Positions 42,205-50,462 of a stretch of DNA of 64,000 nt are shown piece after piece. How positions within the stretch are numbered: position 1 is the first letter of the stretch; each line of letters opens with the position of its first letter. The position numbers and the translations under genes are program-made. Below the pieces are notes generated by a model. That model did no database searches. It was given only the letters and a program-made list of their open reading frames with translations, and was not told the origin of the DNA. Source of the stretch: DATAEE01 sp036257535 (GTDB lineage: Bacteria > Acidobacteriota > Vicinamibacteria > Vicinamibacterales > 2-12-FULL-66-21); assembly GCA_036257535.1 (NCBI GenBank), contig DATAFJ010000089.1:1-64000 (forward strand), in the 5' to 3' direction.

Positions 42205-43106
42205 GGCGGCGGTTCGAGGCTCGTCAGGACCTGAATCAGCCGCGTGACCTGGACCATGTCGGGCAGCGTTCCGCGGACCGCGTGAGCATCCACGCGCGAG
42301 AGGCCGGGAACGTACGACGCACGTTCGGCGTCGAGCGTCAGCTTGAAACCGACTTCGAGATCGATCGGCGTCTTCACGCGGTACGGCTGATGCGAGGGCA
42401 ACCGCTTCAACGCCGCGGTCACGCCCTGCTGGATCATCTCCCGCGAACGCGCGGGCGTCGTGGTCTCGGCCGCGTGATAACCGAGTCCATCCTTGACGAC
42501 GACGCCCTCGATCGACGGAATCGCGGCTTTGAGCTGGGCGACGGCCTCGCGATCGCCCGAGACGAACGCAACGGGCACTCCGAAATGTCCGGCGAGCGCC
42601 GCGTTGAAGATGCCTTCCGAGACCTCTGTGCCGTTCAACTTGACGTGCAGCAGCCTGGCGCTGGAGAACGTGTGGCCTCGCACCGCATCGCGGCCGTACT
42701 CGCTTGCGTGGTAGCCGATGAAGATGACGGCGCCGACGTCAGGACCGATGCCCTGCATCATCGAGAGCGGCCGCGGGAACCCTCTCACCACGCGCACGTC
42801 GGCCGGCAAGTCGTCGATGAGCAGGTTCTGGGCGTTCCCGTGCGAGTCGGCGACGACGACCTCGACGGCGCCAGCTTCTTTCGCGGCGGCGACGGCGGTC
42901 TTGACCTCTCCGGTCATCCACTCTCGCGCCTTGCCGTACTCGAAGCCGGTCGGCCCGAGCTGCGACGGCTGGACCACGCCGGCAATCCCTTCCATGTCGG
43001 CTGAGATGAAGACTTTGAGCGGCCGTCCCTGCGCCCGGCCGTCGGCACGGAACGACAGGATGGCTACGGCGAGAGCTATCAGCGAGTGCTGAACCAGGCG
43101 CGGCAC
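42201..43106 (-). CDS. M55-family D-aminopeptidase (DppA-like), exported
   Basis: A 301-residue protein. A signal peptide (LVQHSLIALAVAILSFRADGRAQ) precedes the M55 fold: metal motif SADMEGIAG, then VVVADSHGNAQNLL, IGYHASEYGRDAVRGHTFSSARLLHVKLNG and SGDREAVAQL. DppA family enzymes hydrolyse N-terminal D-residues from small peptides, probably for peptidoglycan-derived amino acids. GTG 43106 is chosen over ATG 43157: it starts the signal peptide and has TAGAAT eight bases upstream. It is the first gene of an operon with the FAD oxidoreductase, a plausible D-amino-acid pairing. Confidence 0.88.
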   Translation of the reverse strand: MPRLVQHSLIALAVAILSFRADGRAQGRPLKVFISADMEGIAGVVQPSQLGPTGFEYGKAREWMTGEVKTAVAAAKEAGAVEVVVADSHGNAQNLLIDDLPADVRVVRGFPRPLSMMQGIGPDVGAVIFIGYHASEYGRDAVRGHTFSSARLLHVKLNGTEVSEGIFNAALAGHFGVPVAFVSGDREAVAQLKAAIPSIEGVVVKDGLGYHAAETTTPARSREMIQQGVTAALKRLPSHQPYRVKTPIDLEVGFKLTLDAERASYVPGLSRVDAHAVRGTLPDMVQVTRLIQVLTSLEPPP

Positions 43107-43114
43107 GAGGGCAC

Positions 43115-43158
43115 ATTCTAACAGCGCCGACGGTCGGCAGGGTTGCATGCAGTACATT
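43115..43158. promoter_or_regulatory. Divergent -10 boxes of leaderless type
   Basis: On the minus strand TAGAAT (43120-43115) lies eight bases before the M55 GTG (43106). On the plus strand TACATT (43153-43158) lies seven bases before the PIG-L ATG (43166). No convincing -35 was found for either. The two together fit the short divergent gap. Confidence 0.45.
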
Positions 43159-43165
43159 AGGGCGC

Positions 43166-45733
43166 ATGCGCGTCAGGGCGGCGGCGCTCTCGCTTCTCCT
43201 GCTCTCTGCCGTTCCTCTCTTTTCGCTTCAGCCAGGAGCGGACCTCGAGACCGGCCGCGTCGGCCTGGGTCTGGCGCTTCGCCGACTGGCCGCGACCGGT
43301 ACGTTCATGATGGCGACGGCGCATCCGGACGACGAGAACAATGCGCTGCTCGCGATGATGAGCCGTGGGCTCGGCGTTCGTACTGTGCTGGCGACGGCGA
43401 CGCGAGGCGACGGCGGTCAGAACGAGATCGGCCCGGAGCTCTTCGATGCGCTGGCTGCGCTCCGGACGGAGGAATTGCTCGCTGCTCACCGCTTCGACGG
43501 TGCCGAGCAGTTTTTCACGCGCGCGGTCGATTTCGGCTACTCGTTCAGCGTCGGGGAGACGTTCGAGCGGTGGGGGCGCGAGGAGATTCTCGGCGATTTC
43601 GTCCGCCTCATCCGGATGACGAGACCCGAAGTGATCGTCGGACTCCGACCGGACGGGACGGGCGGAGGGCAGCACCACCAGGCATCGGCGCAGCTCGCGC
43701 GCGAGGCATTCCGCGCCGCGGCCGATCCGGCGCGCTTTCCCGATCAACTGCGCGACGGCCTTCAACCGTGGCAGGCGGCCAAGTTCTATTTCATGGGCCC
43801 GTTCGGCTTCCGCAACGAGAAGCCGCCCGATCCCTCGCAGAAGTTCGTGGCGATCGATCTCGAAAAGTACGATCCGCTTCTCGGCCGTACGTACGCCGAG
43901 ATCGGGAGCCAGGCTCGTGCGATGCACAAGTGTCAGGGGTTCGGCCAGCTGCTCGCGCTGCCGGGCCGCGCCGCCGCCAGGTACGAACTCGTCGACACGG
44001 TGATACCGGGTCAATTGGAAAAGACCGAGACGTCGCTCTTCGATGGTATCGAGACACGGCCGAACCCCGCACAAGAGGCTGTCGAAGGCGCGCAGCGCGC
44101 CTTCGATCGATCTGATGAGGCCGGCGTTTCAGAGGCGCTTCTGGCTGGGCTCGCGAAAGTGCGCTCGCTGCGCGCTCAGAGCGATGGGAGCCGCGGGAAT
44201 GGCGACCCAGGCACGCCGGACACGCTGACGTTGAAGGAGTCGCAGCTCGAGGAGGCGCTGCTCCTCGCGCACGGCGTTCGTATCGAGCTGCTCGCAGATG
44301 ACGGGATTGTCGTGGCCGGTCAGCCGATCAAGCTCAACGCGATTGTCGCAGGCCGATTGGATCGGGCGGTCGAGGTCAGCGGCCTGATCTTCGAGGGCTT
44401 TGAGGGTGGACCCGCCTGCCCCGGTGGAAAGAGCGCGCCCGGAGCTGTCTACACCTGCACGGTCGAGGCACGCATTCCCGCCGACGCGAAGCCGACCGGC
44501 GTCCACTGGAAGCGTCGGACGGACGCGGATCGCTACGACCTCGATCCGGACGTGCCGTTCGGCGCTCCGTTCGCGCCGACGCCGTTTCGCGCAAGGGTTT
44601 CTCTCAAGATGGGTGGACTCGACGTCTCGCTCGACCGGCCGGTCGTGTATAGGTACGAGGGAAGCATCTTCAGCGGCGAAAAGCGGATGGAGCTCAAGGT
44701 CGTGCCGGCCGTTGGCGTGTCCATCTCGCCCGAGATCGCCATCTTGGCACGCGGGTCCAGCGACTTGTCCCGAAAAGCGCCGTCTCGTGAAATACGGGTG
44801 ACGGCGACGAGCGGTGCAGGAACGATCGCGTCGACCGAGTTGGCGCTGCAGATGCCGGATGGCTGGCGAGCCGATCCTCCGACCGCGCGCGTGTCGTTCT
44901 CGCGCCAGGACGAAGCGCGGACGATTCGGTTCACTGTTCGGCCGCCCGCCGGTGTGACAGCGAATGACTACAGAGTGGGCGTGACGGTCGACGGCAAGTC
45001 GGCCACCGGTTTCCAGGCGGTCGAGTACCCGCACATCCAGCGGCGTCACCTCCTTCAGGCGGCAGCCGGCGTCGTCAAGGCGCTCGATGTTCGCATCGCG
45101 CCGAACCTTCGCGTGGGCTACATCATGGGGGTCGGCGATCAGGTGCCGCAGGCGATCGAGCAGCTCGGAGCGACGGTCGAGATGATCGCCGCCGACGATC
45201 TCGCGTGGGGCGATCTGTCCCGCTTCGACGTCATCGTGACGGGAGTGCGCGCCTACGAGCGGCGTGCGGATCTCCGCGCGAATAATCACAGGTTGATCGA
45301 GTACGCCAGGCAGGGCGGTGTGGTCCTGGTTCAGTACAACAAGTTCGAATTCAACGAGGCGGCCTACGCGCCACTGCCGGCGAAGGTCAGCGGCAACCGC
45401 ATAACGGACGAACGGGCCCCTGTCACCGTTCTGGACCCGTCACATCCTGTGTTTCGGTTTCCGAACAGGATCGACGAACGCACGTGGGAGGGCTGGGTTC
45501 AGGAGCGCGGCCTCTACTTTCTCGGCGATCGCGATCCCGGCTATCGCGATCTCGTGGAACTGACCGATCCGTTCGAGTACAACGCGGGTCCCAAACGCGG
45601 TGCGCTCGTCGAAGCAGTCGTCGGCCGCGGACGCTGGATCTACGTTGGCCTCGGCCTCTGGCGTCAGCTCCCGGCGGGGACGCCCGGAGCATATCAGCTG
45701 CTGGCCAACCTGCTGTCGTTCGGGAAGCTCTGA
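43166..45733 (+). CDS. PIG-L family deacetylase with C-terminal NEW3-like domains, exported
   Basis: An 855-residue protein with a signal peptide (LSLLLLSAVPLFSLQPGA). The PIG-L/LmbE zinc hydrolase domain (about 35-300) has the metal motif TAHPDDENNAL, TRGDGGQNEIG, RTEELLAAHRFDGAEQFF and QHHQASAQLAREAF. Family members remove N-acetyl groups from sugars. The large C-terminal half is beta-rich (residues 380-700, NEW3-like SSTELALQMPDGWRADP and RTIRFTVRPPAGVTANDYRVGV), ending in a glutamine-amidotransferase-like segment (VIVTGVRAYERRADLRANN). The stop TGA (45731-45733) joins the heptamer array. Confidence 0.88.
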   Translation: MRVRAAALSLLLLSAVPLFSLQPGADLETGRVGLGLALRRLAATGTFMMATAHPDDENNALLAMMSRGLGVRTVLATATRGDGGQNEIGPELFDALAALRTEELLAAHRFDGAEQFFTRAVDFGYSFSVGETFERWGREEILGDFVRLIRMTRPEVIVGLRPDGTGGGQHHQASAQLAREAFRAAADPARFPDQLRDGLQPWQAAKFYFMGPFGFRNEKPPDPSQKFVAIDLEKYDPLLGRTYAEIGSQARAMHKCQGFGQLLALPGRAAARYELVDTVIPGQLEKTETSLFDGIETRPNPAQEAVEGAQRAFDRSDEAGVSEALLAGLAKVRSLRAQSDGSRGNGDPGTPDTLTLKESQLEEALLLAHGVRIELLADDGIVVAGQPIKLNAIVAGRLDRAVEVSGLIFEGFEGGPACPGGKSAPGAVYTCTVEARIPADAKPTGVHWKRRTDADRYDLDPDVPFGAPFAPTPFRARVSLKMGGLDVSLDRPVVYRYEGSIFSGEKRMELKVVPAVGVSISPEIAILARGSSDLSRKAPSREIRVTATSGAGTIASTELALQMPDGWRADPPTARVSFSRQDEARTIRFTVRPPAGVTANDYRVGVTVDGKSATGFQAVEYPHIQRRHLLQAAAGVVKALDVRIAPNLRVGYIMGVGDQVPQAIEQLGATVEMIAADDLAWGDLSRFDVIVTGVRAYERRADLRANNHRLIEYARQGGVVLVQYNKFEFNEAAYAPLPAKVSGNRITDERAPVTVLDPSHPVFRFPNRIDERTWEGWVQERGLYFLGDRDPGYRDLVELTDPFEYNAGPKRGALVEAVVGRGRWIYVGLGLWRQLPAGTPGAYQLLANLLSFGKL

Positions 45734-45795
45734 GCTCAGAGCTCACAGCTCAGAGCTCATAGCTCAGAGCTCATAGCTCACAGCTCAGAGCTCAA
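45726..45795. repeat. Heptamer array AGCTCAN, ten units
   Basis: Ten consecutive 7-base units: AGCTCTG, AGCTCAG, AGCTCAC, AGCTCAG, AGCTCAT, AGCTCAG, AGCTCAT, AGCTCAC, AGCTCAG, AGCTCAA. Unlike the GGTTC arrays it does not invert, but AGCT is self-complementary. It fills the whole gap between convergent genes: the PIG-L stop lies in the first units and the S9 peptidase stop (45792-45794) in the last. Confidence 0.92.
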
Positions 45796-47936
45796 GGCTG
45801 CGTCCCCGTCTTCTTCCCGTCTTTCCACGTCTCGTAAGTCGGATCGACATCCTTTCCGAGGATGTACTTGTCGTACCAGAGGCCGTATCGCCTAAAGCGA
45901 TCGATCTGGTATGACGGCCGCGAGATGCCGTGGCTCTGTCCCGGATAGACGACGAGGGCGGCGGGCTTTCCGAGCGATCGGAGCGCGACGTAAAGCTGCT
46001 CGGACTGTGGCAGCGGAACGCGGTAGTCGCGATCGCCCACCATGATGAGCGTCGGCGTCGTCACTTTCTCGATCGACATCAGCGGCGACAGCCTGCGATA
46101 GAGGTCGAGATTGCGCCACGGGAGACCGAGCTCGCGAATCCACCACAGCCGCAGATCATCCGTTCCGAAGTTGCTGAACATGTCCACAGCGCCGGCGCCG
46201 GACGTCGCCGCGGCGAATCGCGTCGTCTTCGTGATGGTGTAGTTCGTCATGATCCCGCCGTAGCTCCAGCCGCCCACGCCGACCTTCTTCGCGTCGATGT
46301 ATCCGGTCGTGAGCATGTGATCGACGCCGGCCATCACGTCCTGGTAGTCCTTGTTGCCCCAGTCGGCGAAGATCGCGCGACAGAACGCCTCGCCGTAGCC
46401 ATTGCTGCCGCGCGGGTTCGTGATGAGGACCACGTAGCCGAGCGAGGCGAGGTACTGGTGCTCGAAATAGAAGCTGTCGGTGTACTGGCTCACCGGCCCG
46501 CCATGAATGCGCAGGATGAGGGGATCGGTTTTGGTGGGACGACCCTCGAACCCGGGGGGCTTGATCACCCAGCCTTCGATCGGCGTGCCGTCAGCACTCT
46601 TGAAATGCACTTCTTCGGCCGGTTTGAAGTCGAGCTTCGACAGGACGTCTTCGTTGACGCGCGTGAGCGTGCGTGCGGCCTGGGACCCGCCGGTCAGCGG
46701 CACCGCGAGGACCTCGGTTGGCCGTGTAGGCGTCGACGCCGCCAGGACCGCGTGATCGCCTGCGATCTCGAAGTCATCAACGTCGCCGTCGTGAATGGTC
46801 GTGCGGGCACCGTCGAGCGTGACCTGCACGAGCGGATTGCGGCCGGAGTCTACGAGCGCGGTGTAGACAGACTTGCCATCGCTCGCCCAGCGCGGTGCGC
46901 CGCTCACGTGACGGTCGAGTTTTCCGGTGATGTCTCGAGACGCGCCGCCGGGCGAGCCCGAAGACACCGGTATGACCCGGACGCGTGGCGTCGCGTAGAT
47001 CGGCGGGTTCTCCGGCATGTGGACGCACGCGATACGCTGCCCGTCAGGTGAGAACACTGGGTTGTCGTCGGAGCCCGGATCATTCGTGATGCGTCGAGGC
47101 TCGCCGCCCTGCGCATCGACGACCCAGATGTCGGTGTTGTCGTTCTCGTCGGGCTCCTTGCTGCGGTTCGAGCTGAACGCAATCGAGCGACCGTCAGGCG
47201 CCCACGCCGGATCCCCGTCGTCATAGGGTCCGCTCGTCAGCGTTTTCGAGACCGCGATGGCACGGCCCGGAACCTCGAGTGCGTTGTCGAGCTGGATGAT
47301 GTAAAGGTGGCGCCGGCGGAGGTCGAGCCAGCCCGAACCGTCGCGCTTGTGTTGCAGGCGCGTGAGCACGATCGGCGGCGCCGCCTCGCGTTCGCTCTCC
47401 GGCTTGGCCGTGTCGTCCGCCTCTTCGCGCGCATCGCGGGACACGACACCGAGACGCTTGCTGTCGGGCGCCCACTGAAGCGTGTCCACGCCTTCGGGAA
47501 GCGCGGTGACGGGGTACGCCTCGCCGCCCGTCAACGGCAGCAGGAAAACCTGTCCCTTCTCCGCGACCTTCTCGAGCACGGGTCCGCCGGCGATGTAGCG
47601 GTCGCTCACGAAGGCGAGGTATCGTCCGTCGGGGGAGAAACGGGGCGAGCTGGCCGAGCCTGTCTGTGTCAGCCGCTCCGGCTGGCCGCCGGCGACCGAC
47701 CGGCACCCGCCACAGGCTCGATGTCCTCCGGTCTTTCGCGCGATCGATTTCACTTACCGTGAAGGCAGCGGCACGTCCGTCGGGCGACACGTCAGGCCGC
47801 CGACGTCCTTGAGGCCGTACCAATCGTCGAGCTGAATCGGCCGCCGCGCGCTCTGTGCGGGCGCCGACCCCGCGGCCGAGAGCGCGAGGGGCAGCGCCAG
47901 GAGAGTGACCCGGAAGTACAGCGGTATGTGCGACAT
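45792..47936 (-). pseudogene. S9 family prolyl oligopeptidase (S9C type), two compensating frameshifts
   Basis: A peptidase of about 710 residues. Signal-bearing start MSHIPLYFRVTLLALPLALSAAG at 47936, then RPIQLDDWYGLKDVGG. Near 47803 the frame shifts, and the expected DVSPDGRAAAFTVSEIDRAKD...SSLWRVPV is read in another frame; near 47708 it shifts back (AGGQPERLTQTG...). In the original frame this 95-base stretch contains a TAA at 47756-47754. The rest is intact: TolB-like propeller repeats and the hydrolase domain with GWSYGGIMTN (Ser), GDRDYRVPL (Asp) and GQSHGISRP (His). One missing base and one extra base explain it, so it is either a recent pseudogene or two assembly errors. The upstream -10 TACAAA is seven bases from the ATG. 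Confidence 0.8.
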
Positions 47937-48014
47937 GGCGGTATTTGTATCACGGTGGTAGACTCCCGCCGCGAATCCGGCGCACGCTCCCGGCCGTAGG
48001 ACTGTAGAAGCCGC

Positions 48015-48593
48015 ATGTGGAACCGCGCGGTTATCGACGACCAGACATTCGATCGCGAAGCCGTCGTCCGCATGTCGGCCGGAGATCCCGAGGGATTGTC
48101 TCGCCTCTACGACCGGCATGCCCGTGCGGTGTACTCGCTGGCGCTCAGGATCGTCGAAGACCGCGCCGAGGCCGAGGACATCGTCCAGGACGTCTTTTCA
48201 CAGGCCTGGTTCCAGGCACGGCGCTACGATCACGAGCGCGCGCCGGTGGCGGGCTGGCTCTTGATGATGGCGCGCAGCCGTGCGATCGATCGGCTGCGCA
48301 GCCGGCGTGTCAGGCCCGACAACGCCGCGGCGTTCGACGACCATCAATTCGACGCAGTGGTGGACCCCGCGCCGCGCCAGGATCTTGAAGCGATCAGCGC
48401 GGAGCAGGCCGGACGCGTGCGCAACGCGCTCGAGGCGCTGCCCCCCGAAAAACGGCGGGCCATCGAGCTTGCGTACTACGAAGGATTGACGCACACGGAG
48501 ATCGCCGAGCGTCTGGGTGAGCCGCTAGGCACCGTCAAGACCAGAATCCGGCTGGGGATGCTCCGGTTGCGGGAGGCGCTGGGCCAGGCATGA
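48015..48593 (+). CDS. ECF sigma factor (SigK-like)
   Basis: A 192-residue ECF sigma factor. Region 2: LSRLYDRHARAVYSLALRIVEDRAEAEDIVQDVFSQAW and PVAGWLLMMARSRAIDRLRSRR; region 4: LEALPPEKRRAIELAYYEGLTHTEIAERLGEPLGTVKTRIRLGMLRLREAL. It overlaps the anti-sigma gene by 4 bases (ATGA), the standard arrangement. Sensed signal unknown. Confidence 0.94.
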   Translation: MWNRAVIDDQTFDREAVVRMSAGDPEGLSRLYDRHARAVYSLALRIVEDRAEAEDIVQDVFSQAWFQARRYDHERAPVAGWLLMMARSRAIDRLRSRRVRPDNAAAFDDHQFDAVVDPAPRQDLEAISAEQAGRVRNALEALPPEKRRAIELAYYEGLTHTEIAERLGEPLGTVKTRIRLGMLRLREALGQA

Positions 48594-49405
48594 CCCACGA
48601 GGAGCTGCGCGAGCTGACCGGATCGTACGCGCTCGGTGCGCTCACGCGCGACGAGCGGCGATCGGTCGAGGCACACCTCGCCGAGTGCGACGCGTGCTCG
48701 GCCGAAGTACGCGCGCTCATGCCCGTAGCGGATGCGCTCGGCAGAATCGTGCCGCAGCAGGATCCTCCCGCGGCACTCAAACGCCGCGTCCTCGATTCGG
48801 TGTACGGTGCTGGACAGAGGCTGCCGTCGGTTTACGACCGTCCGGTTGCCGCGAAGCGTATGGGCGCGTGGCCGGCATGGCTCGCGGCCGCCGCCGCGGC
48901 GGTAGCGGCGGTCGCACTGGGTGTTTACGTGCAGGTCCTGCAGGACCGCATCGTGAGGTTGGAAGAGGGGCTTCGCCAGGCGGAAGCGCGCGCCGCCTCC
49001 ACAGGCACCGCACTCGTCGCGGCCCGAGAGACTGCGAACGAAGCGCAGATGCGCGTCGCGATCCTGTCGGCGCCAGACGTGGCGCGCGTCGATCTCACGG
49101 GACAGACGCCCGCGCCGCGCGCCAGCGCGCGCGCCTACTGGAGCCGCTCGCGCGGGTTGATGTTCACCGCCAGCGATCTGCCGCCGCTACCGGCCGGGAA
49201 GGTCTATCAGCTGTGGGTCGTGACAGCCGAGGCGCCGGTGAGTGCCGGACTCCTCCGGCCCGATCCCGGCGGCCGCGCATCACTTACGGTCGAGACGCCT
49301 CAGGATCTCGCGACGCCGGTGGCGATGGCGGTCACGATCGAGCCTGCCGGCGGCGTGCCGGCGCCGACCGGCGAGAAGTATTTGATCGGTACGCCTACTC
49401 ACTAA
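48590..49405 (+). CDS. Anti-sigma factor (RskA-like), membrane bound
   Basis: A 271-residue anti-sigma-K factor. The N-terminal cytoplasmic zinc finger motif is HLAECDAC (His29, Cys33, Cys36) following LTGSYALGALTRDERRSVEA. One transmembrane helix, WPAWLAAAAAAVAAVALGVYV (about 94-114). A coiled coil (RIVRLEEGLRQAEARAA) leads to the periplasmic RskA domain (RAYWSRSRGLMFTASDLPPLPAGKVYQLWVV...). It binds the sigma factor encoded just upstream and probably releases it after regulated proteolysis. The end overlaps the TIGR01777 gene by 11 bases. Confidence 0.92.
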   Translation: MTHEELRELTGSYALGALTRDERRSVEAHLAECDACSAEVRALMPVADALGRIVPQQDPPAALKRRVLDSVYGAGQRLPSVYDRPVAAKRMGAWPAWLAAAAAAVAAVALGVYVQVLQDRIVRLEEGLRQAEARAASTGTALVAARETANEAQMRVAILSAPDVARVDLTGQTPAPRASARAYWSRSRGLMFTASDLPPLPAGKVYQLWVVTAEAPVSAGLLRPDPGGRASLTVETPQDLATPVAMAVTIEPAGGVPAPTGEKYLIGTPTH

Positions 49406-50330
49406 AGATCGCTTTCATCGCCCGATCGATCTGCGGCAGGTGAAACCGGAAGCCCATCGAGAGTGCTTTCGAGGGAATCGCGCGCTGACCCGTCAGGAGC
49501 AGCTCGTCTGCCATCTCGCCGAGCATGATGCGAAGACCAAACGCGGGCGCCGGGAGCCAGCTCGGCCGATGAAGGGCGCGTGCGAGCGCTCTCATGAAGA
49601 CCGCGTTTGGAACCGGCTCCGGCGCGGTCACGTTGAACGCTCCTTTCGCCTGCGGCGTCCGTGCGATCCACCGCACCATTTCGAGCCAGTCGGCGCGGTG
49701 AATCCAGGAGACGTACTGCCGTCCCGATCCAAGCGGGCCGCCGGCAAAGAGACGAACCGGCGTCATCATGCGCGGCAGCGCGCCGCCCGATCGTTCGATC
49801 ACGAGGCCGGTTCGCAGGATTGCGACGCGCGCGCCGGTCGGTGAGACGGCGAGAGCTTCCCGTTCCCAGGCGCCGGTCACGTCGGCGAGGAACCCGCGCC
49901 CTTGAGGCTCCTCTTCGCTGACTGGCTCGTCGCCGCGCGGCCCGTAATAGTCCTTTGCCGAACCGCTGATGAACGTCGCCGGCGGCCGGGCGGCGGCGCG
50001 AATGGCTGCCGCCAGGCTGGCCGTTGCCGAGAGCCGGCTGTCGCGGACGCGGGCTTTGTGCTCCAGCGTCCAGCGTGCGCCGCCAATTGATTCACCGCTC
50101 AAGTTGACGACGAGATCGGCGCCGTCGATGACGGCGGCCCAGGGCCCTGTCGATCCATCCGGCTTCCAGCCGACGTGGGTGATGCCGGGAAGTCCCATGC
50201 CCGCTTCGTACTCGGACACGGCCGGCGCGAGCCGGCGAGTGAGGATGGTGACCTGATGACCGTCTTCGGCGTAGAGCTCCGCGAGCGGCCGGCCCAGGAA
50301 ACCGCTGCCGCCCGCAATCACTGCTTTCAT
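49395..50330 (-). CDS. TIGR01777 family NAD-dependent epimerase/dehydratase
   Basis: A 311-residue short-chain dehydrogenase-like protein (YfcH family). N-terminal dinucleotide fold MKAVIAGGSGFLGRPLAELYAEDGHQV, VNLSGESIGGARW, FISGSAKDYYGPRGDEPVSE and a conserved C-terminal DUF1731 domain (AMRALARALHRPSWLPAPAFGLRIMLGEMADELLLTGQRAIP). Substrate unknown. ATG 50330 is preceded by a strong GGGAGGAG ribosome site. Confidence 0.9.
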   Translation of the reverse strand: MKAVIAGGSGFLGRPLAELYAEDGHQVTILTRRLAPAVSEYEAGMGLPGITHVGWKPDGSTGPWAAVIDGADLVVNLSGESIGGARWTLEHKARVRDSRLSATASLAAAIRAAARPPATFISGSAKDYYGPRGDEPVSEEEPQGRGFLADVTGAWEREALAVSPTGARVAILRTGLVIERSGGALPRMMTPVRLFAGGPLGSGRQYVSWIHRADWLEMVRWIARTPQAKGAFNVTAPEPVPNAVFMRALARALHRPSWLPAPAFGLRIMLGEMADELLLTGQRAIPSKALSMGFRFHLPQIDRAMKAIFSE

Positions 50331-50427
50331 CACTCCTCCCGCCCTGTCATCTGCACACCCCCCGTATTGGACGGTCAATCCCGCCTTGGAGTTTGCTCAC
50401 GAACCGGGGCGCGTGTCGGCCCGGGGC

Positions 50428-50433
50428 TATAAT
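50428..50433 (+). promoter_or_regulatory. -10 box upstream of S9 peptidase
   Basis: A perfect TATAAT lies 29 bases before the ATG of the S9 peptidase; a GAAAGAGG ribosome site follows it. No clear -35 hexamer was seen. Confidence 0.4.
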
Positions 50434-50462
50434 CGGACTGCTTCCCGGTCGAAAGAGGTGTC

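Noticed and set aside
45726..45795. Rho-independent terminator between convergent genes
   Set aside because: No T-run on either strand and the units are direct repeats; self-complementarity is only through AGCT.
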